From assembly GCF_003312425.1 (NCBI RefSeq), contig NZ_QNUX01000003.1:1-64000 (forward strand): DNA of 64,000 bases. The letters run 5' to 3'. Position 1 is the stretch's first letter; each line of letters begins with the position of its first letter. Position numbers and translations under genes: made by a program. This DNA comes from Flavobacterium psychrolimnae. Lineage in GTDB: Bacteria > Bacteroidota > Bacteroidia > Flavobacteriales > Flavobacteriaceae. Positions 1-7,664 of this stretch are shown here, one piece after another. Below the pieces are notes generated by a model. The model was not told the DNA's origin. It searched no databases and saw only the letters and a list, made by a program, of their open reading frames with translations.

Positions 1-99
1 GAATAAAACTGAATTTAAAAGGAATGAGCCCGATACAATATCGAGCTCATTATTATCAAAATTAATTATAAATTTGTCTAAACTTTTGGGGGCAGTCTA
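1..99 (+). mobile_element. Right end of an IS3-family insertion sequence
   Basis: The window opens inside an insertion sequence. The first 65 bases encode the carboxyl end of an IS3-type transposase. About 10 bases after its stop comes a likely right terminal inverted repeat at about 75-99, with the core AACTTTTGGGGGCAG. The C-run after an AAAAGTT-like block, in reverse complement, is typical of Bacteroidota IS3 termini as I recall them. The left end and the target-site duplication lie outside the window, so the boundary at about 99 is an estimate. Confidence 0.7.
3..65 (+). CDS. IS3-family transposase OrfB, C-terminal fragment
   Basis: Frame 3 reads an open codon series ending in TAA at 63-65. 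It encodes IKLNLKGMSPIQYRAHYYQN, which closely resembles the conserved carboxyl tail of the DDE integrase subunit of IS3/IS150 elements (family pattern LKGMSPxQYR). The catalytic part lies outside the window, so activity cannot be judged. The gene is convergent with serB on the other strand. Confidence 0.75.
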   Translation: MKLNLKGMSPIQYRAHYYQN

Positions 100-139
100 A
101 TTTTGGCACAGCCCTTTTTATTTTTTTTAATTATATAAT

Positions 140-1378
140 TTATTCCTCCTCCATCATATCAATATGCCTGTCGTGGTATCCTAACAGGTATAAAACACCG
201 TCGAGTCCTAAGCTGGAAATAGAACTTTCTGCTTTTTCTTTTACTGTAGGTTTGGCATGAAAAGCAATTCCTAAACCTGCTAAATTCAACATCGGCAAAT
301 CATTGGCGCCATCACCCACTGCAATAGTTTGATTGATGTGAATGCCTTCTTTATCGGCAATGGCTTGAAGATATTCCGCTTTCTTTTTACCATCAACAAT
401 TTCACCAAGATAGTTACCCGTCAATTTTCCGTCTTTGATTTCCAATTCGTTAGCGTGAACGTAGTCAATCCCTAATTCTTTTTGCAGGTATTTTCCAAAA
501 AAGGTAAATCCTCCGGACAAAATAGCTGTTTTATAGCCGTAATATTTCAAGGCCTTCATTAAGCGATGCGCTCCTTTGGTTATTGGAAGATTTTCAGCAA
601 CATTTTGCAGTACGTCCTCGCTCAAACCTTCTAGCAAAGCCATACGTTGCTTGAAGCTTTCGCTAAAATCAATTTCGCCGTTCATCGCTGCTTCTGTAAT
701 TGCTTTTACTTGCTCACCCACACCCGCCAACTCAGCCAGTTCATCAATCACTTCCGTCTGTATCAAGGTCGAATCCATATCAAAACACACCAAACGTCTG
801 TTTCTTCGATACATATTGTCTTCCTGAAACGAAATATCCACATCCAATGTTCTGGAAATTTCCATAAAACTGGCCGTCATAAACGTTTTATCTACAATCG
901 TGCCCGTAACTGATAATTGTATGCAAGAACGCGGAAACTCCTCTTTCTCCAAAATAGAAACCCTGCCGGTTAATCTTTTGATTGCGTCAATATTTAAATT
1001 TTGGTTAGACAATATTTTAGTGACCGCCGCCAATTGAACTGCTGTCAGGGTTTCGCCTAGAACATTGATGGTATAGCGTTGTTTGCGTTGCCCTTTGACC
1101 CATATTTCGTAATCGGGAATAGAAATTGGTATAAACTTCACTTTCACGCCCAATTCATAGGCTTTAAACAATAAATCTTTTAGAACAGGCCCTGAAGAGG
1201 AACCCGCTTTTATTTCAAATAAAATACCTAGAGAAAGCGTATCATGGATATCTGCTTGACCAATATCCAGAATAATGGCATCGTAAGTCGCCAAAATGGA
1301 TGTTAAACCAGCAGTAACTCCGGGTTTGTCCTGACCTGAAACTTTTAGTAAAATTACTTCTATTTCGTCTGTTTGCAT
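140..1378 (-). CDS. serB: Phosphoserine phosphatase SerB
   Basis: Catalyses the last step of serine synthesis, O-phosphoserine to serine plus phosphate, in the cytosol. The N-terminal half starts EVILLKVSGQDKPGV, an ACT-type regulatory fold. The C-terminal half is a HAD phosphatase with the nucleophile motif FDMDSTL and the Mg-binding motif GDGANDLPML near the end. The frame stays open to 1456, but the ATG at 1376-1378 (protein beginning MQTDEIEV) starts where family homology starts, so I chose it. The resulting 412 residues suit the ACT-HAD form of the enzyme. An insertion sequence ends about 40 bases past its stop. Confidence 0.93.
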   Translation of the reverse strand: MQTDEIEVILLKVSGQDKPGVTAGLTSILATYDAIILDIGQADIHDTLSLGILFEIKAGSSSGPVLKDLLFKAYELGVKVKFIPISIPDYEIWVKGQRKQRYTINVLGETLTAVQLAAVTKILSNQNLNIDAIKRLTGRVSILEKEEFPRSCIQLSVTGTIVDKTFMTASFMEISRTLDVDISFQEDNMYRRNRRLVCFDMDSTLIQTEVIDELAELAGVGEQVKAITEAAMNGEIDFSESFKQRMALLEGLSEDVLQNVAENLPITKGAHRLMKALKYYGYKTAILSGGFTFFGKYLQKELGIDYVHANELEIKDGKLTGNYLGEIVDGKKKAEYLQAIADKEGIHINQTIAVGDGANDLPMLNLAGLGIAFHAKPTVKEKAESSISSLGLDGVLYLLGYHDRHIDMMEEE

Positions 1379-1483
1379 GCTATGTTTATATGATTTAGAA
1401 TAGACAAAAATCGACAATCTGACGTTGATAAAAAAAAATATTGCTCCTTTTTTCAAACAATAACAAATAGTGTAATTTCCCCA

Positions 1484-1515
1484 TAAAAAAACCTGCCCAA
1501 ATGAATGAACAGGTT
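1484..1515 (-). terminator. Rho-independent terminator of clpX
   Basis: On the minus strand a stem AACCTG/CAGGTT, extended by wobble pairs, is followed directly by a run of T. It lies just past the clpX stop and before serB, so serB probably has its own promoter. Confidence 0.7.
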
Positions 1516-1540
1516 TATATTTTTAAGAAAAATGCATTTT

Positions 1541-2773
1541 TTACGATGCTATCTCCAAACGTTTCAATAAATTTTTATTCAACGTTTCTTTGGCGTATTC
1601 CACGTCAATTTCTAAGATTTTGTCTTCAGAACTTGGTAATTCATACATCGCATCGGTTAAGATAGCTTCACATAAAGAACGCAATCCACGAGCACCTAAT
1701 TTGTATTCTAATGCTTTATCCACAATAAAATCTAAGGCTCCATCTGTGATGGTAAAAGTTACTTCATCCATCAAAAACAATTTCTCGTATTGTTTGATTA
1801 ACGCATTTTTAGGTTGTGTCAAAATTGCACGCAAGGTTTCTCTGTCTAAAGGATCCATGTGTGTCAAAACTGGCAAACGACCAATTATCTCCGGAATCAA
1901 TCCAAAATCTTTGATATCTTTTGGGATAATGTATTGCAACAAATTGTCTTTGTCAATGTTGTCCACATTTTTTGAAGTAGAATAACCAACAGCCTGACGG
2001 TTCAATCGTTTCGAAATAATTCTTTCGATTCCATCAAAAGCACCACCGGCAATAAACAAAATATTCTGAGTATTTACCTCAACAAATTTTTGGTCCGGGT
2101 GCTTGCGTCCTCCTTTTGGTGGCACATTCACAACCGTTCCTTCCAGTAATTTCAATAATGCTTGTTGCACTCCTTCACCAGAAACGTCACGCGTAATAGA
2201 CGGATTGTCGCTTTTACGAGCAATTTTATCTATTTCGTCAATGAATACAATTCCGCGTTCTGCTTTGGCAACATCATAATCAGCAGCTTGCAAAAGACGC
2301 GTCAAAATACTTTCGACATCTTCCCCAACATAACCTGCTTCAGTAAGAACAGTCGCATCAACAATAGCTAAAGGCACATCCAACATTTTTGCAATGGTTT
2401 TAGCTACTAATGTTTTTCCTGTTCCTGTTTGTCCCACCATGATGATGTTACTTTTTTCAATCTCAACCTCATCGTCTAATTGCTGTTGCATCAAACGTTT
2501 GTAGTGATTGTAAACCGCAACCGACATTACTTTTTTAGTTTGGTCCTGTCCAATTACATATTGATCCAAGAACGCTCTGATTTCTTTTGGTTTCTTCAAA
2601 ATCAAATCTCCAACCAGTTTTGAACTTCCGCTGGATTTTAATTCTTCTAAAACAATTCCGTGTGCCTGTTCGATACATTTATCACAAATATGTGCATTGA
2701 TTCCAGCAATCAACAATTGGGTTTCTGGCTTCTTTCTTCCACAAAACGAACATTCTAATACTACTTTTGCCAT
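1541..2773 (-). CDS. clpX: ATP-dependent Clp protease ATP-binding subunit ClpX
   Basis: AAA+ unfoldase that recognises tagged substrates, unfolds them and threads them into ClpP. The N-terminal zinc-binding domain has Cys8, Cys11, Cys30 and Cys33. Walker A is GQTGTGKT and Walker B with its flank is VFIDEIDK. The C-terminal lid domain includes GARGLRS. The length of 410 residues is normal. It lies downstream of clpP on the same strand, separated by an 86-base gap filled with heptamer repeats, and ends in a good terminator. Confidence 0.97.
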   Translation of the reverse strand: MAKVVLECSFCGRKKPETQLLIAGINAHICDKCIEQAHGIVLEELKSSGSSKLVGDLILKKPKEIRAFLDQYVIGQDQTKKVMSVAVYNHYKRLMQQQLDDEVEIEKSNIIMVGQTGTGKTLVAKTIAKMLDVPLAIVDATVLTEAGYVGEDVESILTRLLQAADYDVAKAERGIVFIDEIDKIARKSDNPSITRDVSGEGVQQALLKLLEGTVVNVPPKGGRKHPDQKFVEVNTQNILFIAGGAFDGIERIISKRLNRQAVGYSTSKNVDNIDKDNLLQYIIPKDIKDFGLIPEIIGRLPVLTHMDPLDRETLRAILTQPKNALIKQYEKLFLMDEVTFTITDGALDFIVDKALEYKLGARGLRSLCEAILTDAMYELPSSEDKILEIDVEYAKETLNKNLLKRLEIAS

Positions 2774-2782
2774 TCTTTTTTT

Positions 2783-2850
2783 GTTTAAAGTTTAAAAAGT
2801 TTAAAGTTTAAAGTTCCCGCAGCAACCTTAAACCTTAAACCTTAAACTTG
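2783..2850. repeat. Diverging heptamer repeats between clpP and clpX
   Basis: The clpP-clpX gap is almost entirely short repeats: several GTTTAAA units, then a CCCGCAGCAA centre, then three CCTTAAA units. The two halves are imperfect inverted copies of each other (GTTTAAA against TTTAAGG), so the transcript could fold into an AU-rich hairpin between the two genes. No protein is encoded. Confidence 0.7.
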
Positions 2851-2859
2851 TAACTATTT

Positions 2860-3534
2860 TTATCCTCTTATTAAAACCTCATCAATCATTCCGTATGCTT
2901 TTGCTTCTTCAGCAATCATCCAATAATCACGTTCACTATCAGTATGAACTTTATCAAAAGTTTGTCCGGAGTGGTGAGAGATAATTTTGTATAATTCATC
3001 TTTCAGTTTCAACATTTCACGTAAGTTTATTTCCATATCAGTAGCAACTCCTTGCGCTCCGCCTGATGGTTGGTGAATCATTACTCTTGAGTGTGGCAAT
3101 GCTGAACGTTTTCCTGCAGCTCCTGCACATAACAGTACCGCTCCCATAGAAGCTGCCATTCCGGTACAAATTGTTGCTACATCTGGTTTGATGTATTGCA
3201 TCGTGTCATAAATCCCTAATCCTGCGTAAACGCTTCCTCCTGGAGAGTTCAAATAAATTTGAATATCCTTAGAAGCATCGGCGCTTTCAAGGAACAATAA
3301 CTGTGCTTGAACGATGTTTGCGATTTGGTCATCAATTCCTGTTCCAAGGAATATAATTCTGTCCATCATCAATCTGGAGAAAACGTCTAATTGTGAAATA
3401 TTCAACTGACGTTCTTCAATGATATATGGAGTCATGTTTTTAGGAGTCATTGCGCCTACGATTTTATCGTAATACATGGAGTTTACGCCGTGGTCCTTTG
3501 TAGCAAATTTTTTAAATTCTTTACCGTAGTTCAT
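2860..3534 (-). CDS. clpP: ATP-dependent Clp protease proteolytic subunit ClpP
   Basis: Serine protease that forms the barrel-shaped proteolytic core used by ClpX. The nucleophile Ser is in GMAASMGA and the catalytic His in MIHQPSGG. The oxyanion-hole glycines are in LNSPGGSV. The protein is 224 residues. A later Met (MYYDKIVG or MTPKNMTP) could be the mature N terminus after self-processing. It heads the clpP-clpX pair. Confidence 0.96.
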   Translation of the reverse strand: MNYGKEFKKFATKDHGVNSMYYDKIVGAMTPKNMTPYIIEERQLNISQLDVFSRLMMDRIIFLGTGIDDQIANIVQAQLLFLESADASKDIQIYLNSPGGSVYAGLGIYDTMQYIKPDVATICTGMAASMGAVLLCAGAAGKRSALPHSRVMIHQPSGGAQGVATDMEINLREMLKLKDELYKIISHHSGQTFDKVHTDSERDYWMIAEEAKAYGMIDEVLIRG

Positions 3535-3629
3535 ATTTTTTTGTTCTAAGTTTTACGTTATATCTTGTGATTCCATTTAATGCAAAGGTCATACCTCTTT
3601 ATAAATGATGTCAATATGTCTTATTTTTT

Positions 3630-3773
3630 AGCCCAGATGGGAGTAAAAAGCTTTTTGAATTCCGTTTTTTAGTTTTTTTATTCTTGCAAAGCGACTAGAA
3701 GAAGCTCTTGCAGGAATTTAAAAAACAGAAACGGAAGAAAAAACTTGAAACGTACAGCTGGATTAGCTCCTGA
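3630..3773 (+). ncRNA. Structured intergenic element, copy A
   Basis: This element occupies most of the 397-base gap between clpP and tig. It begins TAGCCCAGATGGGAGT and ends CTGGATTAGCTCCT. The ends can pair (GGAG with CTCC, CCAG with CTGG). The centre is a long AT-rich hairpin made from TTCCGTTTTTTAG and its inverse AAAAAACAGAAACGGAA. Both ends align with the element at 34081-34166, while the central stem differs in length and sequence, as expected for a conserved RNA structure. From memory it resembles a widespread flavobacterial intergenic family, possibly Rfam Flavo-1. I cannot confirm that name here. Confidence 0.55.
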
Positions 3774-3786
3774 AATTAATTCAAAC

Positions 3787-3820
3787 AAAAGAGCGCCAAA
3801 AAATATTTTTTCTGACGCTC
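3787..3820 (-). terminator. Probable terminator of tig
   Basis: GAGCG (3791-3795) pairs with CGCTC (3816-3820) around an A-run/T-run stem with one mismatch and one bulge. On the minus strand it is followed by TTTTG. It is about 110 bases past the tig stop, so it is the likely end of the tig transcript. Confidence 0.5.
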
Positions 3821-3931
3821 AAATATAACTATTTTTTATTGTTTCGTATCTGTAATCAAATCATAAAATTTTAATAATCTCTCGCTCTTAGGGCTATTGA
3901 CTTTGAACTTTACGACCGTACAAACTCCTAT

Positions 3932-5257
3932 TTATTCTCCGTAAGAAGCAGCAATAAATTCTTCGTAAGTCACTTCTTTAGTAGTAGGATTTGCTTTTTC
4001 TTTAAACAATTCCAATAATTTCTCAGCAACAACTTGGTCAGAAAGTCTTTTCACTTCGTCTTGGTTAGACAAAACTCTAGCTACAATTCCTTGAACTTCT
4101 TCGTCAGTAGGATTTGTTTGCCCGAATTGCGCCATTTGTTGACGGATATTTTTTGTAGTGAATGTTTTCAAGTCTTCAAAAGTGATTTTGATATCAGATT
4201 GAGCCATTGCTCTACCTTCGATCAATTGAAAACGCAATCCTTTTTCAGAACGTGCATATTCAACTTCAGCTTCCTCAGGAGATAATTTTTTCTCACCTAC
4301 AGTTTGCAACCATTTTTTAAGGAATTCAGCTGGTAAATCAAATTTTGTGCTTTCGATTAAGAACTCAGTAACATCACCTAATAATTTTTGGTCTGCTTGC
4401 TGTGCAAATTGAGTTTCAGCATCTTCTTTGATTTTTGCTTTCAATTCTTCAAGTGAAGAAACAGTTCCAGCTCCAAACAATTTATCAAACAATTCTTGGT
4501 TTAATTCTGCTAATTCAGCAGTGTTGATAGCTTCGATTGTGAAAGCAACATCAACATCTAAACCGTGAACGTCATCATGACTTACTTTCATCACGTCCAT
4601 CAATTGGTGGTCGTCTTCAAATAAACCTTTAGTATTTACAGTCACTACATCCCCTACTTTTTTACCTATAAACAAGTCAAAAGTCGCTTTGTCTTTGAAA
4701 AGATCAGCAGCAATAGTGGTAGCGCTATTAATTCCTTTTTCTTCGTTAGTGAATGTTCCTGTCACATCTGAATCTGCAGCAACAACCTCTTGAGGAATTG
4801 CAGTTCCAAATTGTTTTTGGATTCTTTCCACTTGACCATCGATTAATTTATCGTCAGCAGTAACCACATATTTCACGATGTCGTTTTTAGCATCTAAGTC
4901 TAAAGTGAAGTTTGGAACCAATCCAATTTCATATTCAAAAACCAATTCTTCAGCATCCCAAGAAAAATCTTCGTTTACTTTAGGAAGTGGCGTTCCAAGA
5001 AGGTTTAATCTTTCAGATTGTACGAAACGCTCTAGAGCTAAATCAACAACTTTCTGAACTTCTTCTTGTTTAATCCCTTTACCGTATTGTTTTTCAACAA
5101 GATCTTTAGGCACCGCTCCTTTTCTAAATCCCTTAACAGTTGCCAAAGGCATTTTTTCGTTTATTCTTTTTGCAACTTGTCCTTTGTAATCCATGTGAAC
5201 AACAGTCATTACAATTGTTTCATTCACAGCGTCTATTGCTACTCTTTTGATATCCAT
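3932..5257 (-). CDS. tig: Trigger factor
   Basis: Ribosome-associated chaperone that binds nascent chains at the tunnel exit. The 441-residue protein has an N-terminal ribosome-binding domain with the loop GFRKGAVPKDLVEKQYG (family signature GFRxGxxP), then a divergent peptidyl-prolyl isomerase-like middle and a long helical C-terminal arm domain rich in Glu and Lys. The divergent middle domain is common in Bacteroidota. It stands alone, with a palindromic promoter region upstream. Confidence 0.92.
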   Translation of the reverse strand: MDIKRVAIDAVNETIVMTVVHMDYKGQVAKRINEKMPLATVKGFRKGAVPKDLVEKQYGKGIKQEEVQKVVDLALERFVQSERLNLLGTPLPKVNEDFSWDAEELVFEYEIGLVPNFTLDLDAKNDIVKYVVTADDKLIDGQVERIQKQFGTAIPQEVVAADSDVTGTFTNEEKGINSATTIAADLFKDKATFDLFIGKKVGDVVTVNTKGLFEDDHQLMDVMKVSHDDVHGLDVDVAFTIEAINTAELAELNQELFDKLFGAGTVSSLEELKAKIKEDAETQFAQQADQKLLGDVTEFLIESTKFDLPAEFLKKWLQTVGEKKLSPEEAEVEYARSEKGLRFQLIEGRAMAQSDIKITFEDLKTFTTKNIRQQMAQFGQTNPTDEEVQGIVARVLSNQDEVKRLSDQVVAEKLLELFKEKANPTTKEVTYEEFIAASYGE

Positions 5258-5283
5258 CTTCTTCTTTAATTTACATAATAAAA

Positions 5284-5325
5284 TTGGGTTGCAAAATTAT
5301 AAAATTTTTGCAACCCAAACAAGCT
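5284..5325 (-). promoter_or_regulatory. Palindromic promoter region of tig
   Basis: A perfect 13-base inverted repeat, TTGGGTTGCAAAA (5284-5296) and its complement (5306-5318), lies 27 bases before the tig start. On the minus strand it contains TAATTTTG (5292-5299), a match to the Bacteroidota -7 box, with a TTG about 20 bases further upstream. The palindrome may be an operator, or a 5' leader or attenuator hairpin. The promoter assignment is inferred. Confidence 0.45.
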
Positions 5326-5402
5326 TTTTAATACTGAACCTTCGGGATTGAATTTTAGGCAGTTATTTGACAAAATCATAGGCCGAAAAAGGAAAATAAT
5401 TT

Positions 5403-5566
5403 GGGCGTGTCCCTGCAGATTGCTTCGTCGTTCCTCCTGGCAACTTTGGGCCAGCTGTTCGTTACAAACGAAGTTCACTGAACTCCGCTAAAAATTAAAA
5501 ATATTGTGAAGTAATCTTCTATTGCGCTTCGCTTCATAAAAGGATTTTCACTGCCATCCTTCACGC
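5403..5566 (+). repeat. GGGCGT...ACGC interspersed repeat
   Basis: This noncoding element fills the middle of the 440-base gap between tig and the AbiV gene. It begins GGGCGTGTCCCT and ends CCATCCTTCACGC, with terminal complementarity GCGTG/CACGC and several short internal GC-richer stems, for example around CTTCGCTTC. I recall similar GGGCGT...ACGC elements scattered through Flavobacterium intergenic regions. It encodes no plausible protein. Function is unknown. Confidence 0.5.
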
Positions 5567-5596
5567 GGCTTGGAGTATTCAATAATATAATGTTGT

Positions 5597-5630
5597 TTTG
5601 ATAATTTATAAGATAATTATTATATATTTG
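5597..5630 (+). promoter_or_regulatory. Putative promoter of the AbiV-like gene
   Basis: TTTG at 5597-5600 is followed after 22 bases by TATATTTG (5623-5630), matching the Bacteroidota TTTG/TAnnTTTG promoter with slightly long spacing. It lies just after the repeat element and about 68 bases before the chosen start codon. Confidence 0.45.
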
Positions 5631-5697
5631 AAATTGAATATTGTGCGATAATTATAACACATGTAAACAAGTTATCTGCAACATTATCCTCAAAAAA

Positions 5698-6357
5698 ATG
5701 ACAAAGCCAATTACCAAATACAAATTCAAAAAGTTGGCCACTGAGTCTTTAAAAAATGGCTTGAGGTTGCATTTTGATTCAATTTTGCTTTACAGGAGTA
5801 AATCATATCCTTCTGCGCTTCAGTTATCGATTCTTGCATTAGAAGAAATAAGTAAATCTTATTGGATAGAACATTATTACGATAGTTCTGTTACAAATAC
5901 TGGATTCCCAGATGTAGAATTTGAGCAATCGTGGCTAAAATTATTGTATGTACATACAAAAAAGCATCAAGCATTTGTCGGTTGGGGATGGTCTATGCAA
6001 TATAAAGAATCATTTGTTGATTCTTTAAGAAATGGAGATATAGACAAACTGAAACAAACCGCTACATATGTTGGGTTAGAGAGATTAAATCGTGGAATTG
6101 ACACTAAAGGTCGCATATCAACTCCTGAGAAAATAAAAGCCAAAGATGCTAGAAAAATGATTTCCGTAATTAATGACCATTTATTGGACAGATGTGAAAT
6201 GAAATCATATTATGGCTATGCTTATCAAATTCAAGAAAAAGATGATGTTCTAACTGAAAATGTTGTTCTTAGAATAAATAGTTGGGGACATAATAGTGGA
6301 TTACGGAAAGATCCTCTCTTTAAAACTCATCTTAAAAGGGCAACTAAACAAAAATAA
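5698..6357 (+). CDS. AbiV-family abortive infection protein (HEPN domain)
   Basis: The frame is open from a TTG at 5641, but the ATG at 5698 gives a 219-residue protein beginning MTKPITKYKF, close to the usual AbiV length. The N-terminal part contains SYPSALQLSILALEEISKS, the helical signature of AbiV/HEPN proteins (pattern ypSAlaLaiLAlEEigK). A candidate HEPN ribonuclease motif, R-x5-H in RINSWGH, lies near the end (about Arg192 and His198). AbiV proteins abort phage infection in lactococci, so by family this is a phage-defence gene. It is the only recognisable defence gene here and sits between housekeeping genes, next to repeat elements, which suggests horizontal acquisition. No partner gene is visible. 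Confidence 0.72.
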   Translation: MTKPITKYKFKKLATESLKNGLRLHFDSILLYRSKSYPSALQLSILALEEISKSYWIEHYYDSSVTNTGFPDVEFEQSWLKLLYVHTKKHQAFVGWGWSMQYKESFVDSLRNGDIDKLKQTATYVGLERLNRGIDTKGRISTPEKIKAKDARKMISVINDHLLDRCEMKSYYGYAYQIQEKDDVLTENVVLRINSWGHNSGLRKDPLFKTHLKRATKQK

Positions 6358-6367
6358 AGTCTGCAGA

Positions 6368-6500
6368 TAACAACGGTTTTGCCGGATTTGGGTTTTAGGC
6401 TTAATTTTAAGTTGGTCTTGTACTTGAATAAAAAGTGATAATCCGAAAGATAAAACTGAATTTAATCCCAAAACCCAGCAAAGCTGCGAGGGCGTTGTGT
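6368..6500 (+). repeat. Long imperfect palindrome, attC-like
   Basis: Between the AbiV-like gene and the next orphan is a 130-base imperfect inverted repeat. The outer ends are ACAACG (6370-6375) and CGTTGT (6493-6498). Inside, GGGTTTTAGGCTTAATTTTAAG pairs with bases 6452-6475 (AATTTAATCCCAAAACCC region) with a few mismatches. Palindromes of this form lying between single unrelated genes resemble integron attC sites. No integrase is in the window, so this is a structural resemblance only. Confidence 0.4.
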
Positions 6501-6520
6501 GTAATTATAAAACCTAAAAT

Positions 6521-7021
6521 ATGAAAAGATTAAACTTGATGTTTATTATGCTTATTTTCTTGCCGAATTATATTTTTTGCCAAGATATTATAGATAACTC
6601 TAAAGTAAAAACAAATTCTGGAGAAGTAAAAATTCCTGGGAATTGGGTGCAATTAAATAAAATGGATGATTCTGGTCAAACTTATCTAAAAAATAAAGAA
6701 GGAGTAATTATAGCAATCGCTCAAAATCCTAAAAATAAATATTCTTTTTTTAAAAGTAATGCTTCAGATTTTGAAAACGTAAAATTGTTTTATACTTGGG
6801 ATTCTGACTATTATAAAGAGAATAAATTCAAAACAGAAAAGATTAAAGAAAATCCTGAATTAGAATATATAATTTGGAAGTATAACGACAAGAAACTCGA
6901 TAATGTATTTCTATTCGGCTCGTCTAAAAGTAATTTTTTAAATCTTCTTGTTTATACTAATACTTGGAGCGAAGATGAAAAGATAATTTTTTTAGAAAAT
7001 CTATTTAAATTAAATAATTAA
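6521..7021 (+). CDS. Secreted protein of unknown function
   Basis: A 166-residue protein with a clear signal peptide (LNLMFIMLIFLPNYIFC, cleavage near CQD). The Cys there could make it a lipoprotein, though the following residues are not a classic lipobox. The mature part is lysine- and asparagine-rich with aromatic residues and alternating hydrophobic strands, for example GNWVQLNKMDDSGQTYL. I recognise no family. It starts about 20 bases after the palindrome and ends before tRNA-Glu, so it has the look of an acquired single-gene unit. Confidence 0.6.
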   Translation: MKRLNLMFIMLIFLPNYIFCQDIIDNSKVKTNSGEVKIPGNWVQLNKMDDSGQTYLKNKEGVIIAIAQNPKNKYSFFKSNASDFENVKLFYTWDSDYYKENKFKTEKIKENPELEYIIWKYNDKKLDNVFLFGSSKSNFLNLLVYTNTWSEDEKIIFLENLFKLNN

Positions 7022-7144
7022 CTACACCCCAGCTCCGCAAACTGTTCATTCAAAAAATAAATTTGTCATTGATGCCGCGCAAACGTCTCTGACTTTGTGC
7101 CCACAATAATGAGCAAATAATAAAACAACAGCCAAAACCAATAA

Positions 7145-7178
7145 AAAAAGCCTCGAAAAGTAATTTTCGAGGCTTTTT
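7145..7178 (-). terminator. Terminator after tRNA-Glu
   Basis: A perfect 15-base stem, AAAAAGCCTCGAAAA (7145-7159) and its complement (7164-7178), has a four-base loop and T-runs on both strands. It lies 22 bases past the tRNA 3' end on the minus strand and could also stop plus-strand transcription from the upstream orphan. Confidence 0.85.
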
Positions 7179-7199
7179 AAGATAATTGTTTATGAGTTG

Positions 7200-7271
7200 T
7201 AGCCCGTAGCGGAATCGAACCGCTCTTACATGGATGAAAACCATGCGTCCTAACCGATAGACGAACGGGCC
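7200..7271 (-). tRNA. tRNA-Glu (anticodon TTC)
   Basis: The minus strand folds as a standard tRNA of about 72 bases without an encoded CCA. The acceptor stem is GGCCCGT with ACGGGCT, the anticodon stem CATGG/CCATG carries loop TTTTCAT (anticodon TTC), and the T arm contains GGTTCGATTCC. It stands alone with its own promoter and terminator. Confidence 0.95.
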
Positions 7272-7290
7272 ATTTTCATTGTTTCGGGTG

Positions 7291-7321
7291 CAAAAATAGC
7301 ACTATTTTTGAGATGTACAAA
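7291..7321 (-). promoter_or_regulatory. Promoter of tRNA-Glu
   Basis: On the minus strand TTTG (7318-7321) is followed after exactly 19 bases by TATTTTTGC, a close match to the Bacteroidota sigma-A promoter. Transcription would begin about 13 bases before the mature tRNA 5' end. Confidence 0.75.
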
Positions 7322-7608
7322 GCCAAACCCAAAATCCTTCCAATAAAAATAGTCACTATTGCATTCGTAAATTGTAATCAATTCATAGCTAGTACCTACG
7401 AATAATACGATTGTTTTTTCAACAAGCTGATTTTTCAAAGAACAAATCTAAAACCTAATGATAAGTTGCCGTTTGTGAACGTAAAGTGTCCTTTTAAAGA
7501 ATAAATTCCTCGTAAATACTAATAAATTTGCGCTTTTTAAAAAATCATCTTATAAACAACAAATTCCATTACCAATCCAAACTTTAGAACATTTATTATT
7601 GATTGTAC
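7322..7608. other. AT-rich gap between tRNA-Glu promoter and APH-family gene
   Basis: I see no convincing gene here. A second TAAATTTG box occurs at 7523-7530 but lacks a good -33 partner. The short minus-strand frame at 7250-7438 overlaps the tRNA and its promoter and is not a gene. Confidence 0.5.
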
Positions 7609-7638
7609 TTTGCAAATCTAAAGGATAATGTAGATTTG
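7609..7638 (+). promoter_or_regulatory. Promoter of the APH-family gene
   Basis: TTTG at 7609-7612 and TAGATTTG at 7631-7638 are separated by 18 bases, close to the Bacteroidota promoter consensus, 27 bases before the ATG at 7665. Confidence 0.6.
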
Positions 7639-7664
7639 TAATCTGCGTATTCAATTAAATAAAA

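Noticed and set aside
1379..1456. Longer serB start
   Set aside because: The added 26 residues have no similarity to the ACT domain start and overlap the likely promoter. The ATG at 1378 is where family homology begins.
2783..2850. CRISPR-like array
   Set aside because: Units are 7 bases without spacers, and no cas genes are present.
3630..3773. Simple terminator pair instead of structured element
   Set aside because: The conserved ends shared with copy B are not explained by a terminator. The separate hairpin at 3791-3820 serves tig.
5266..5478. Minus-strand frame upstream of tig
   Set aside because: It covers the tig promoter palindrome and the repeat element, and has no protein features.
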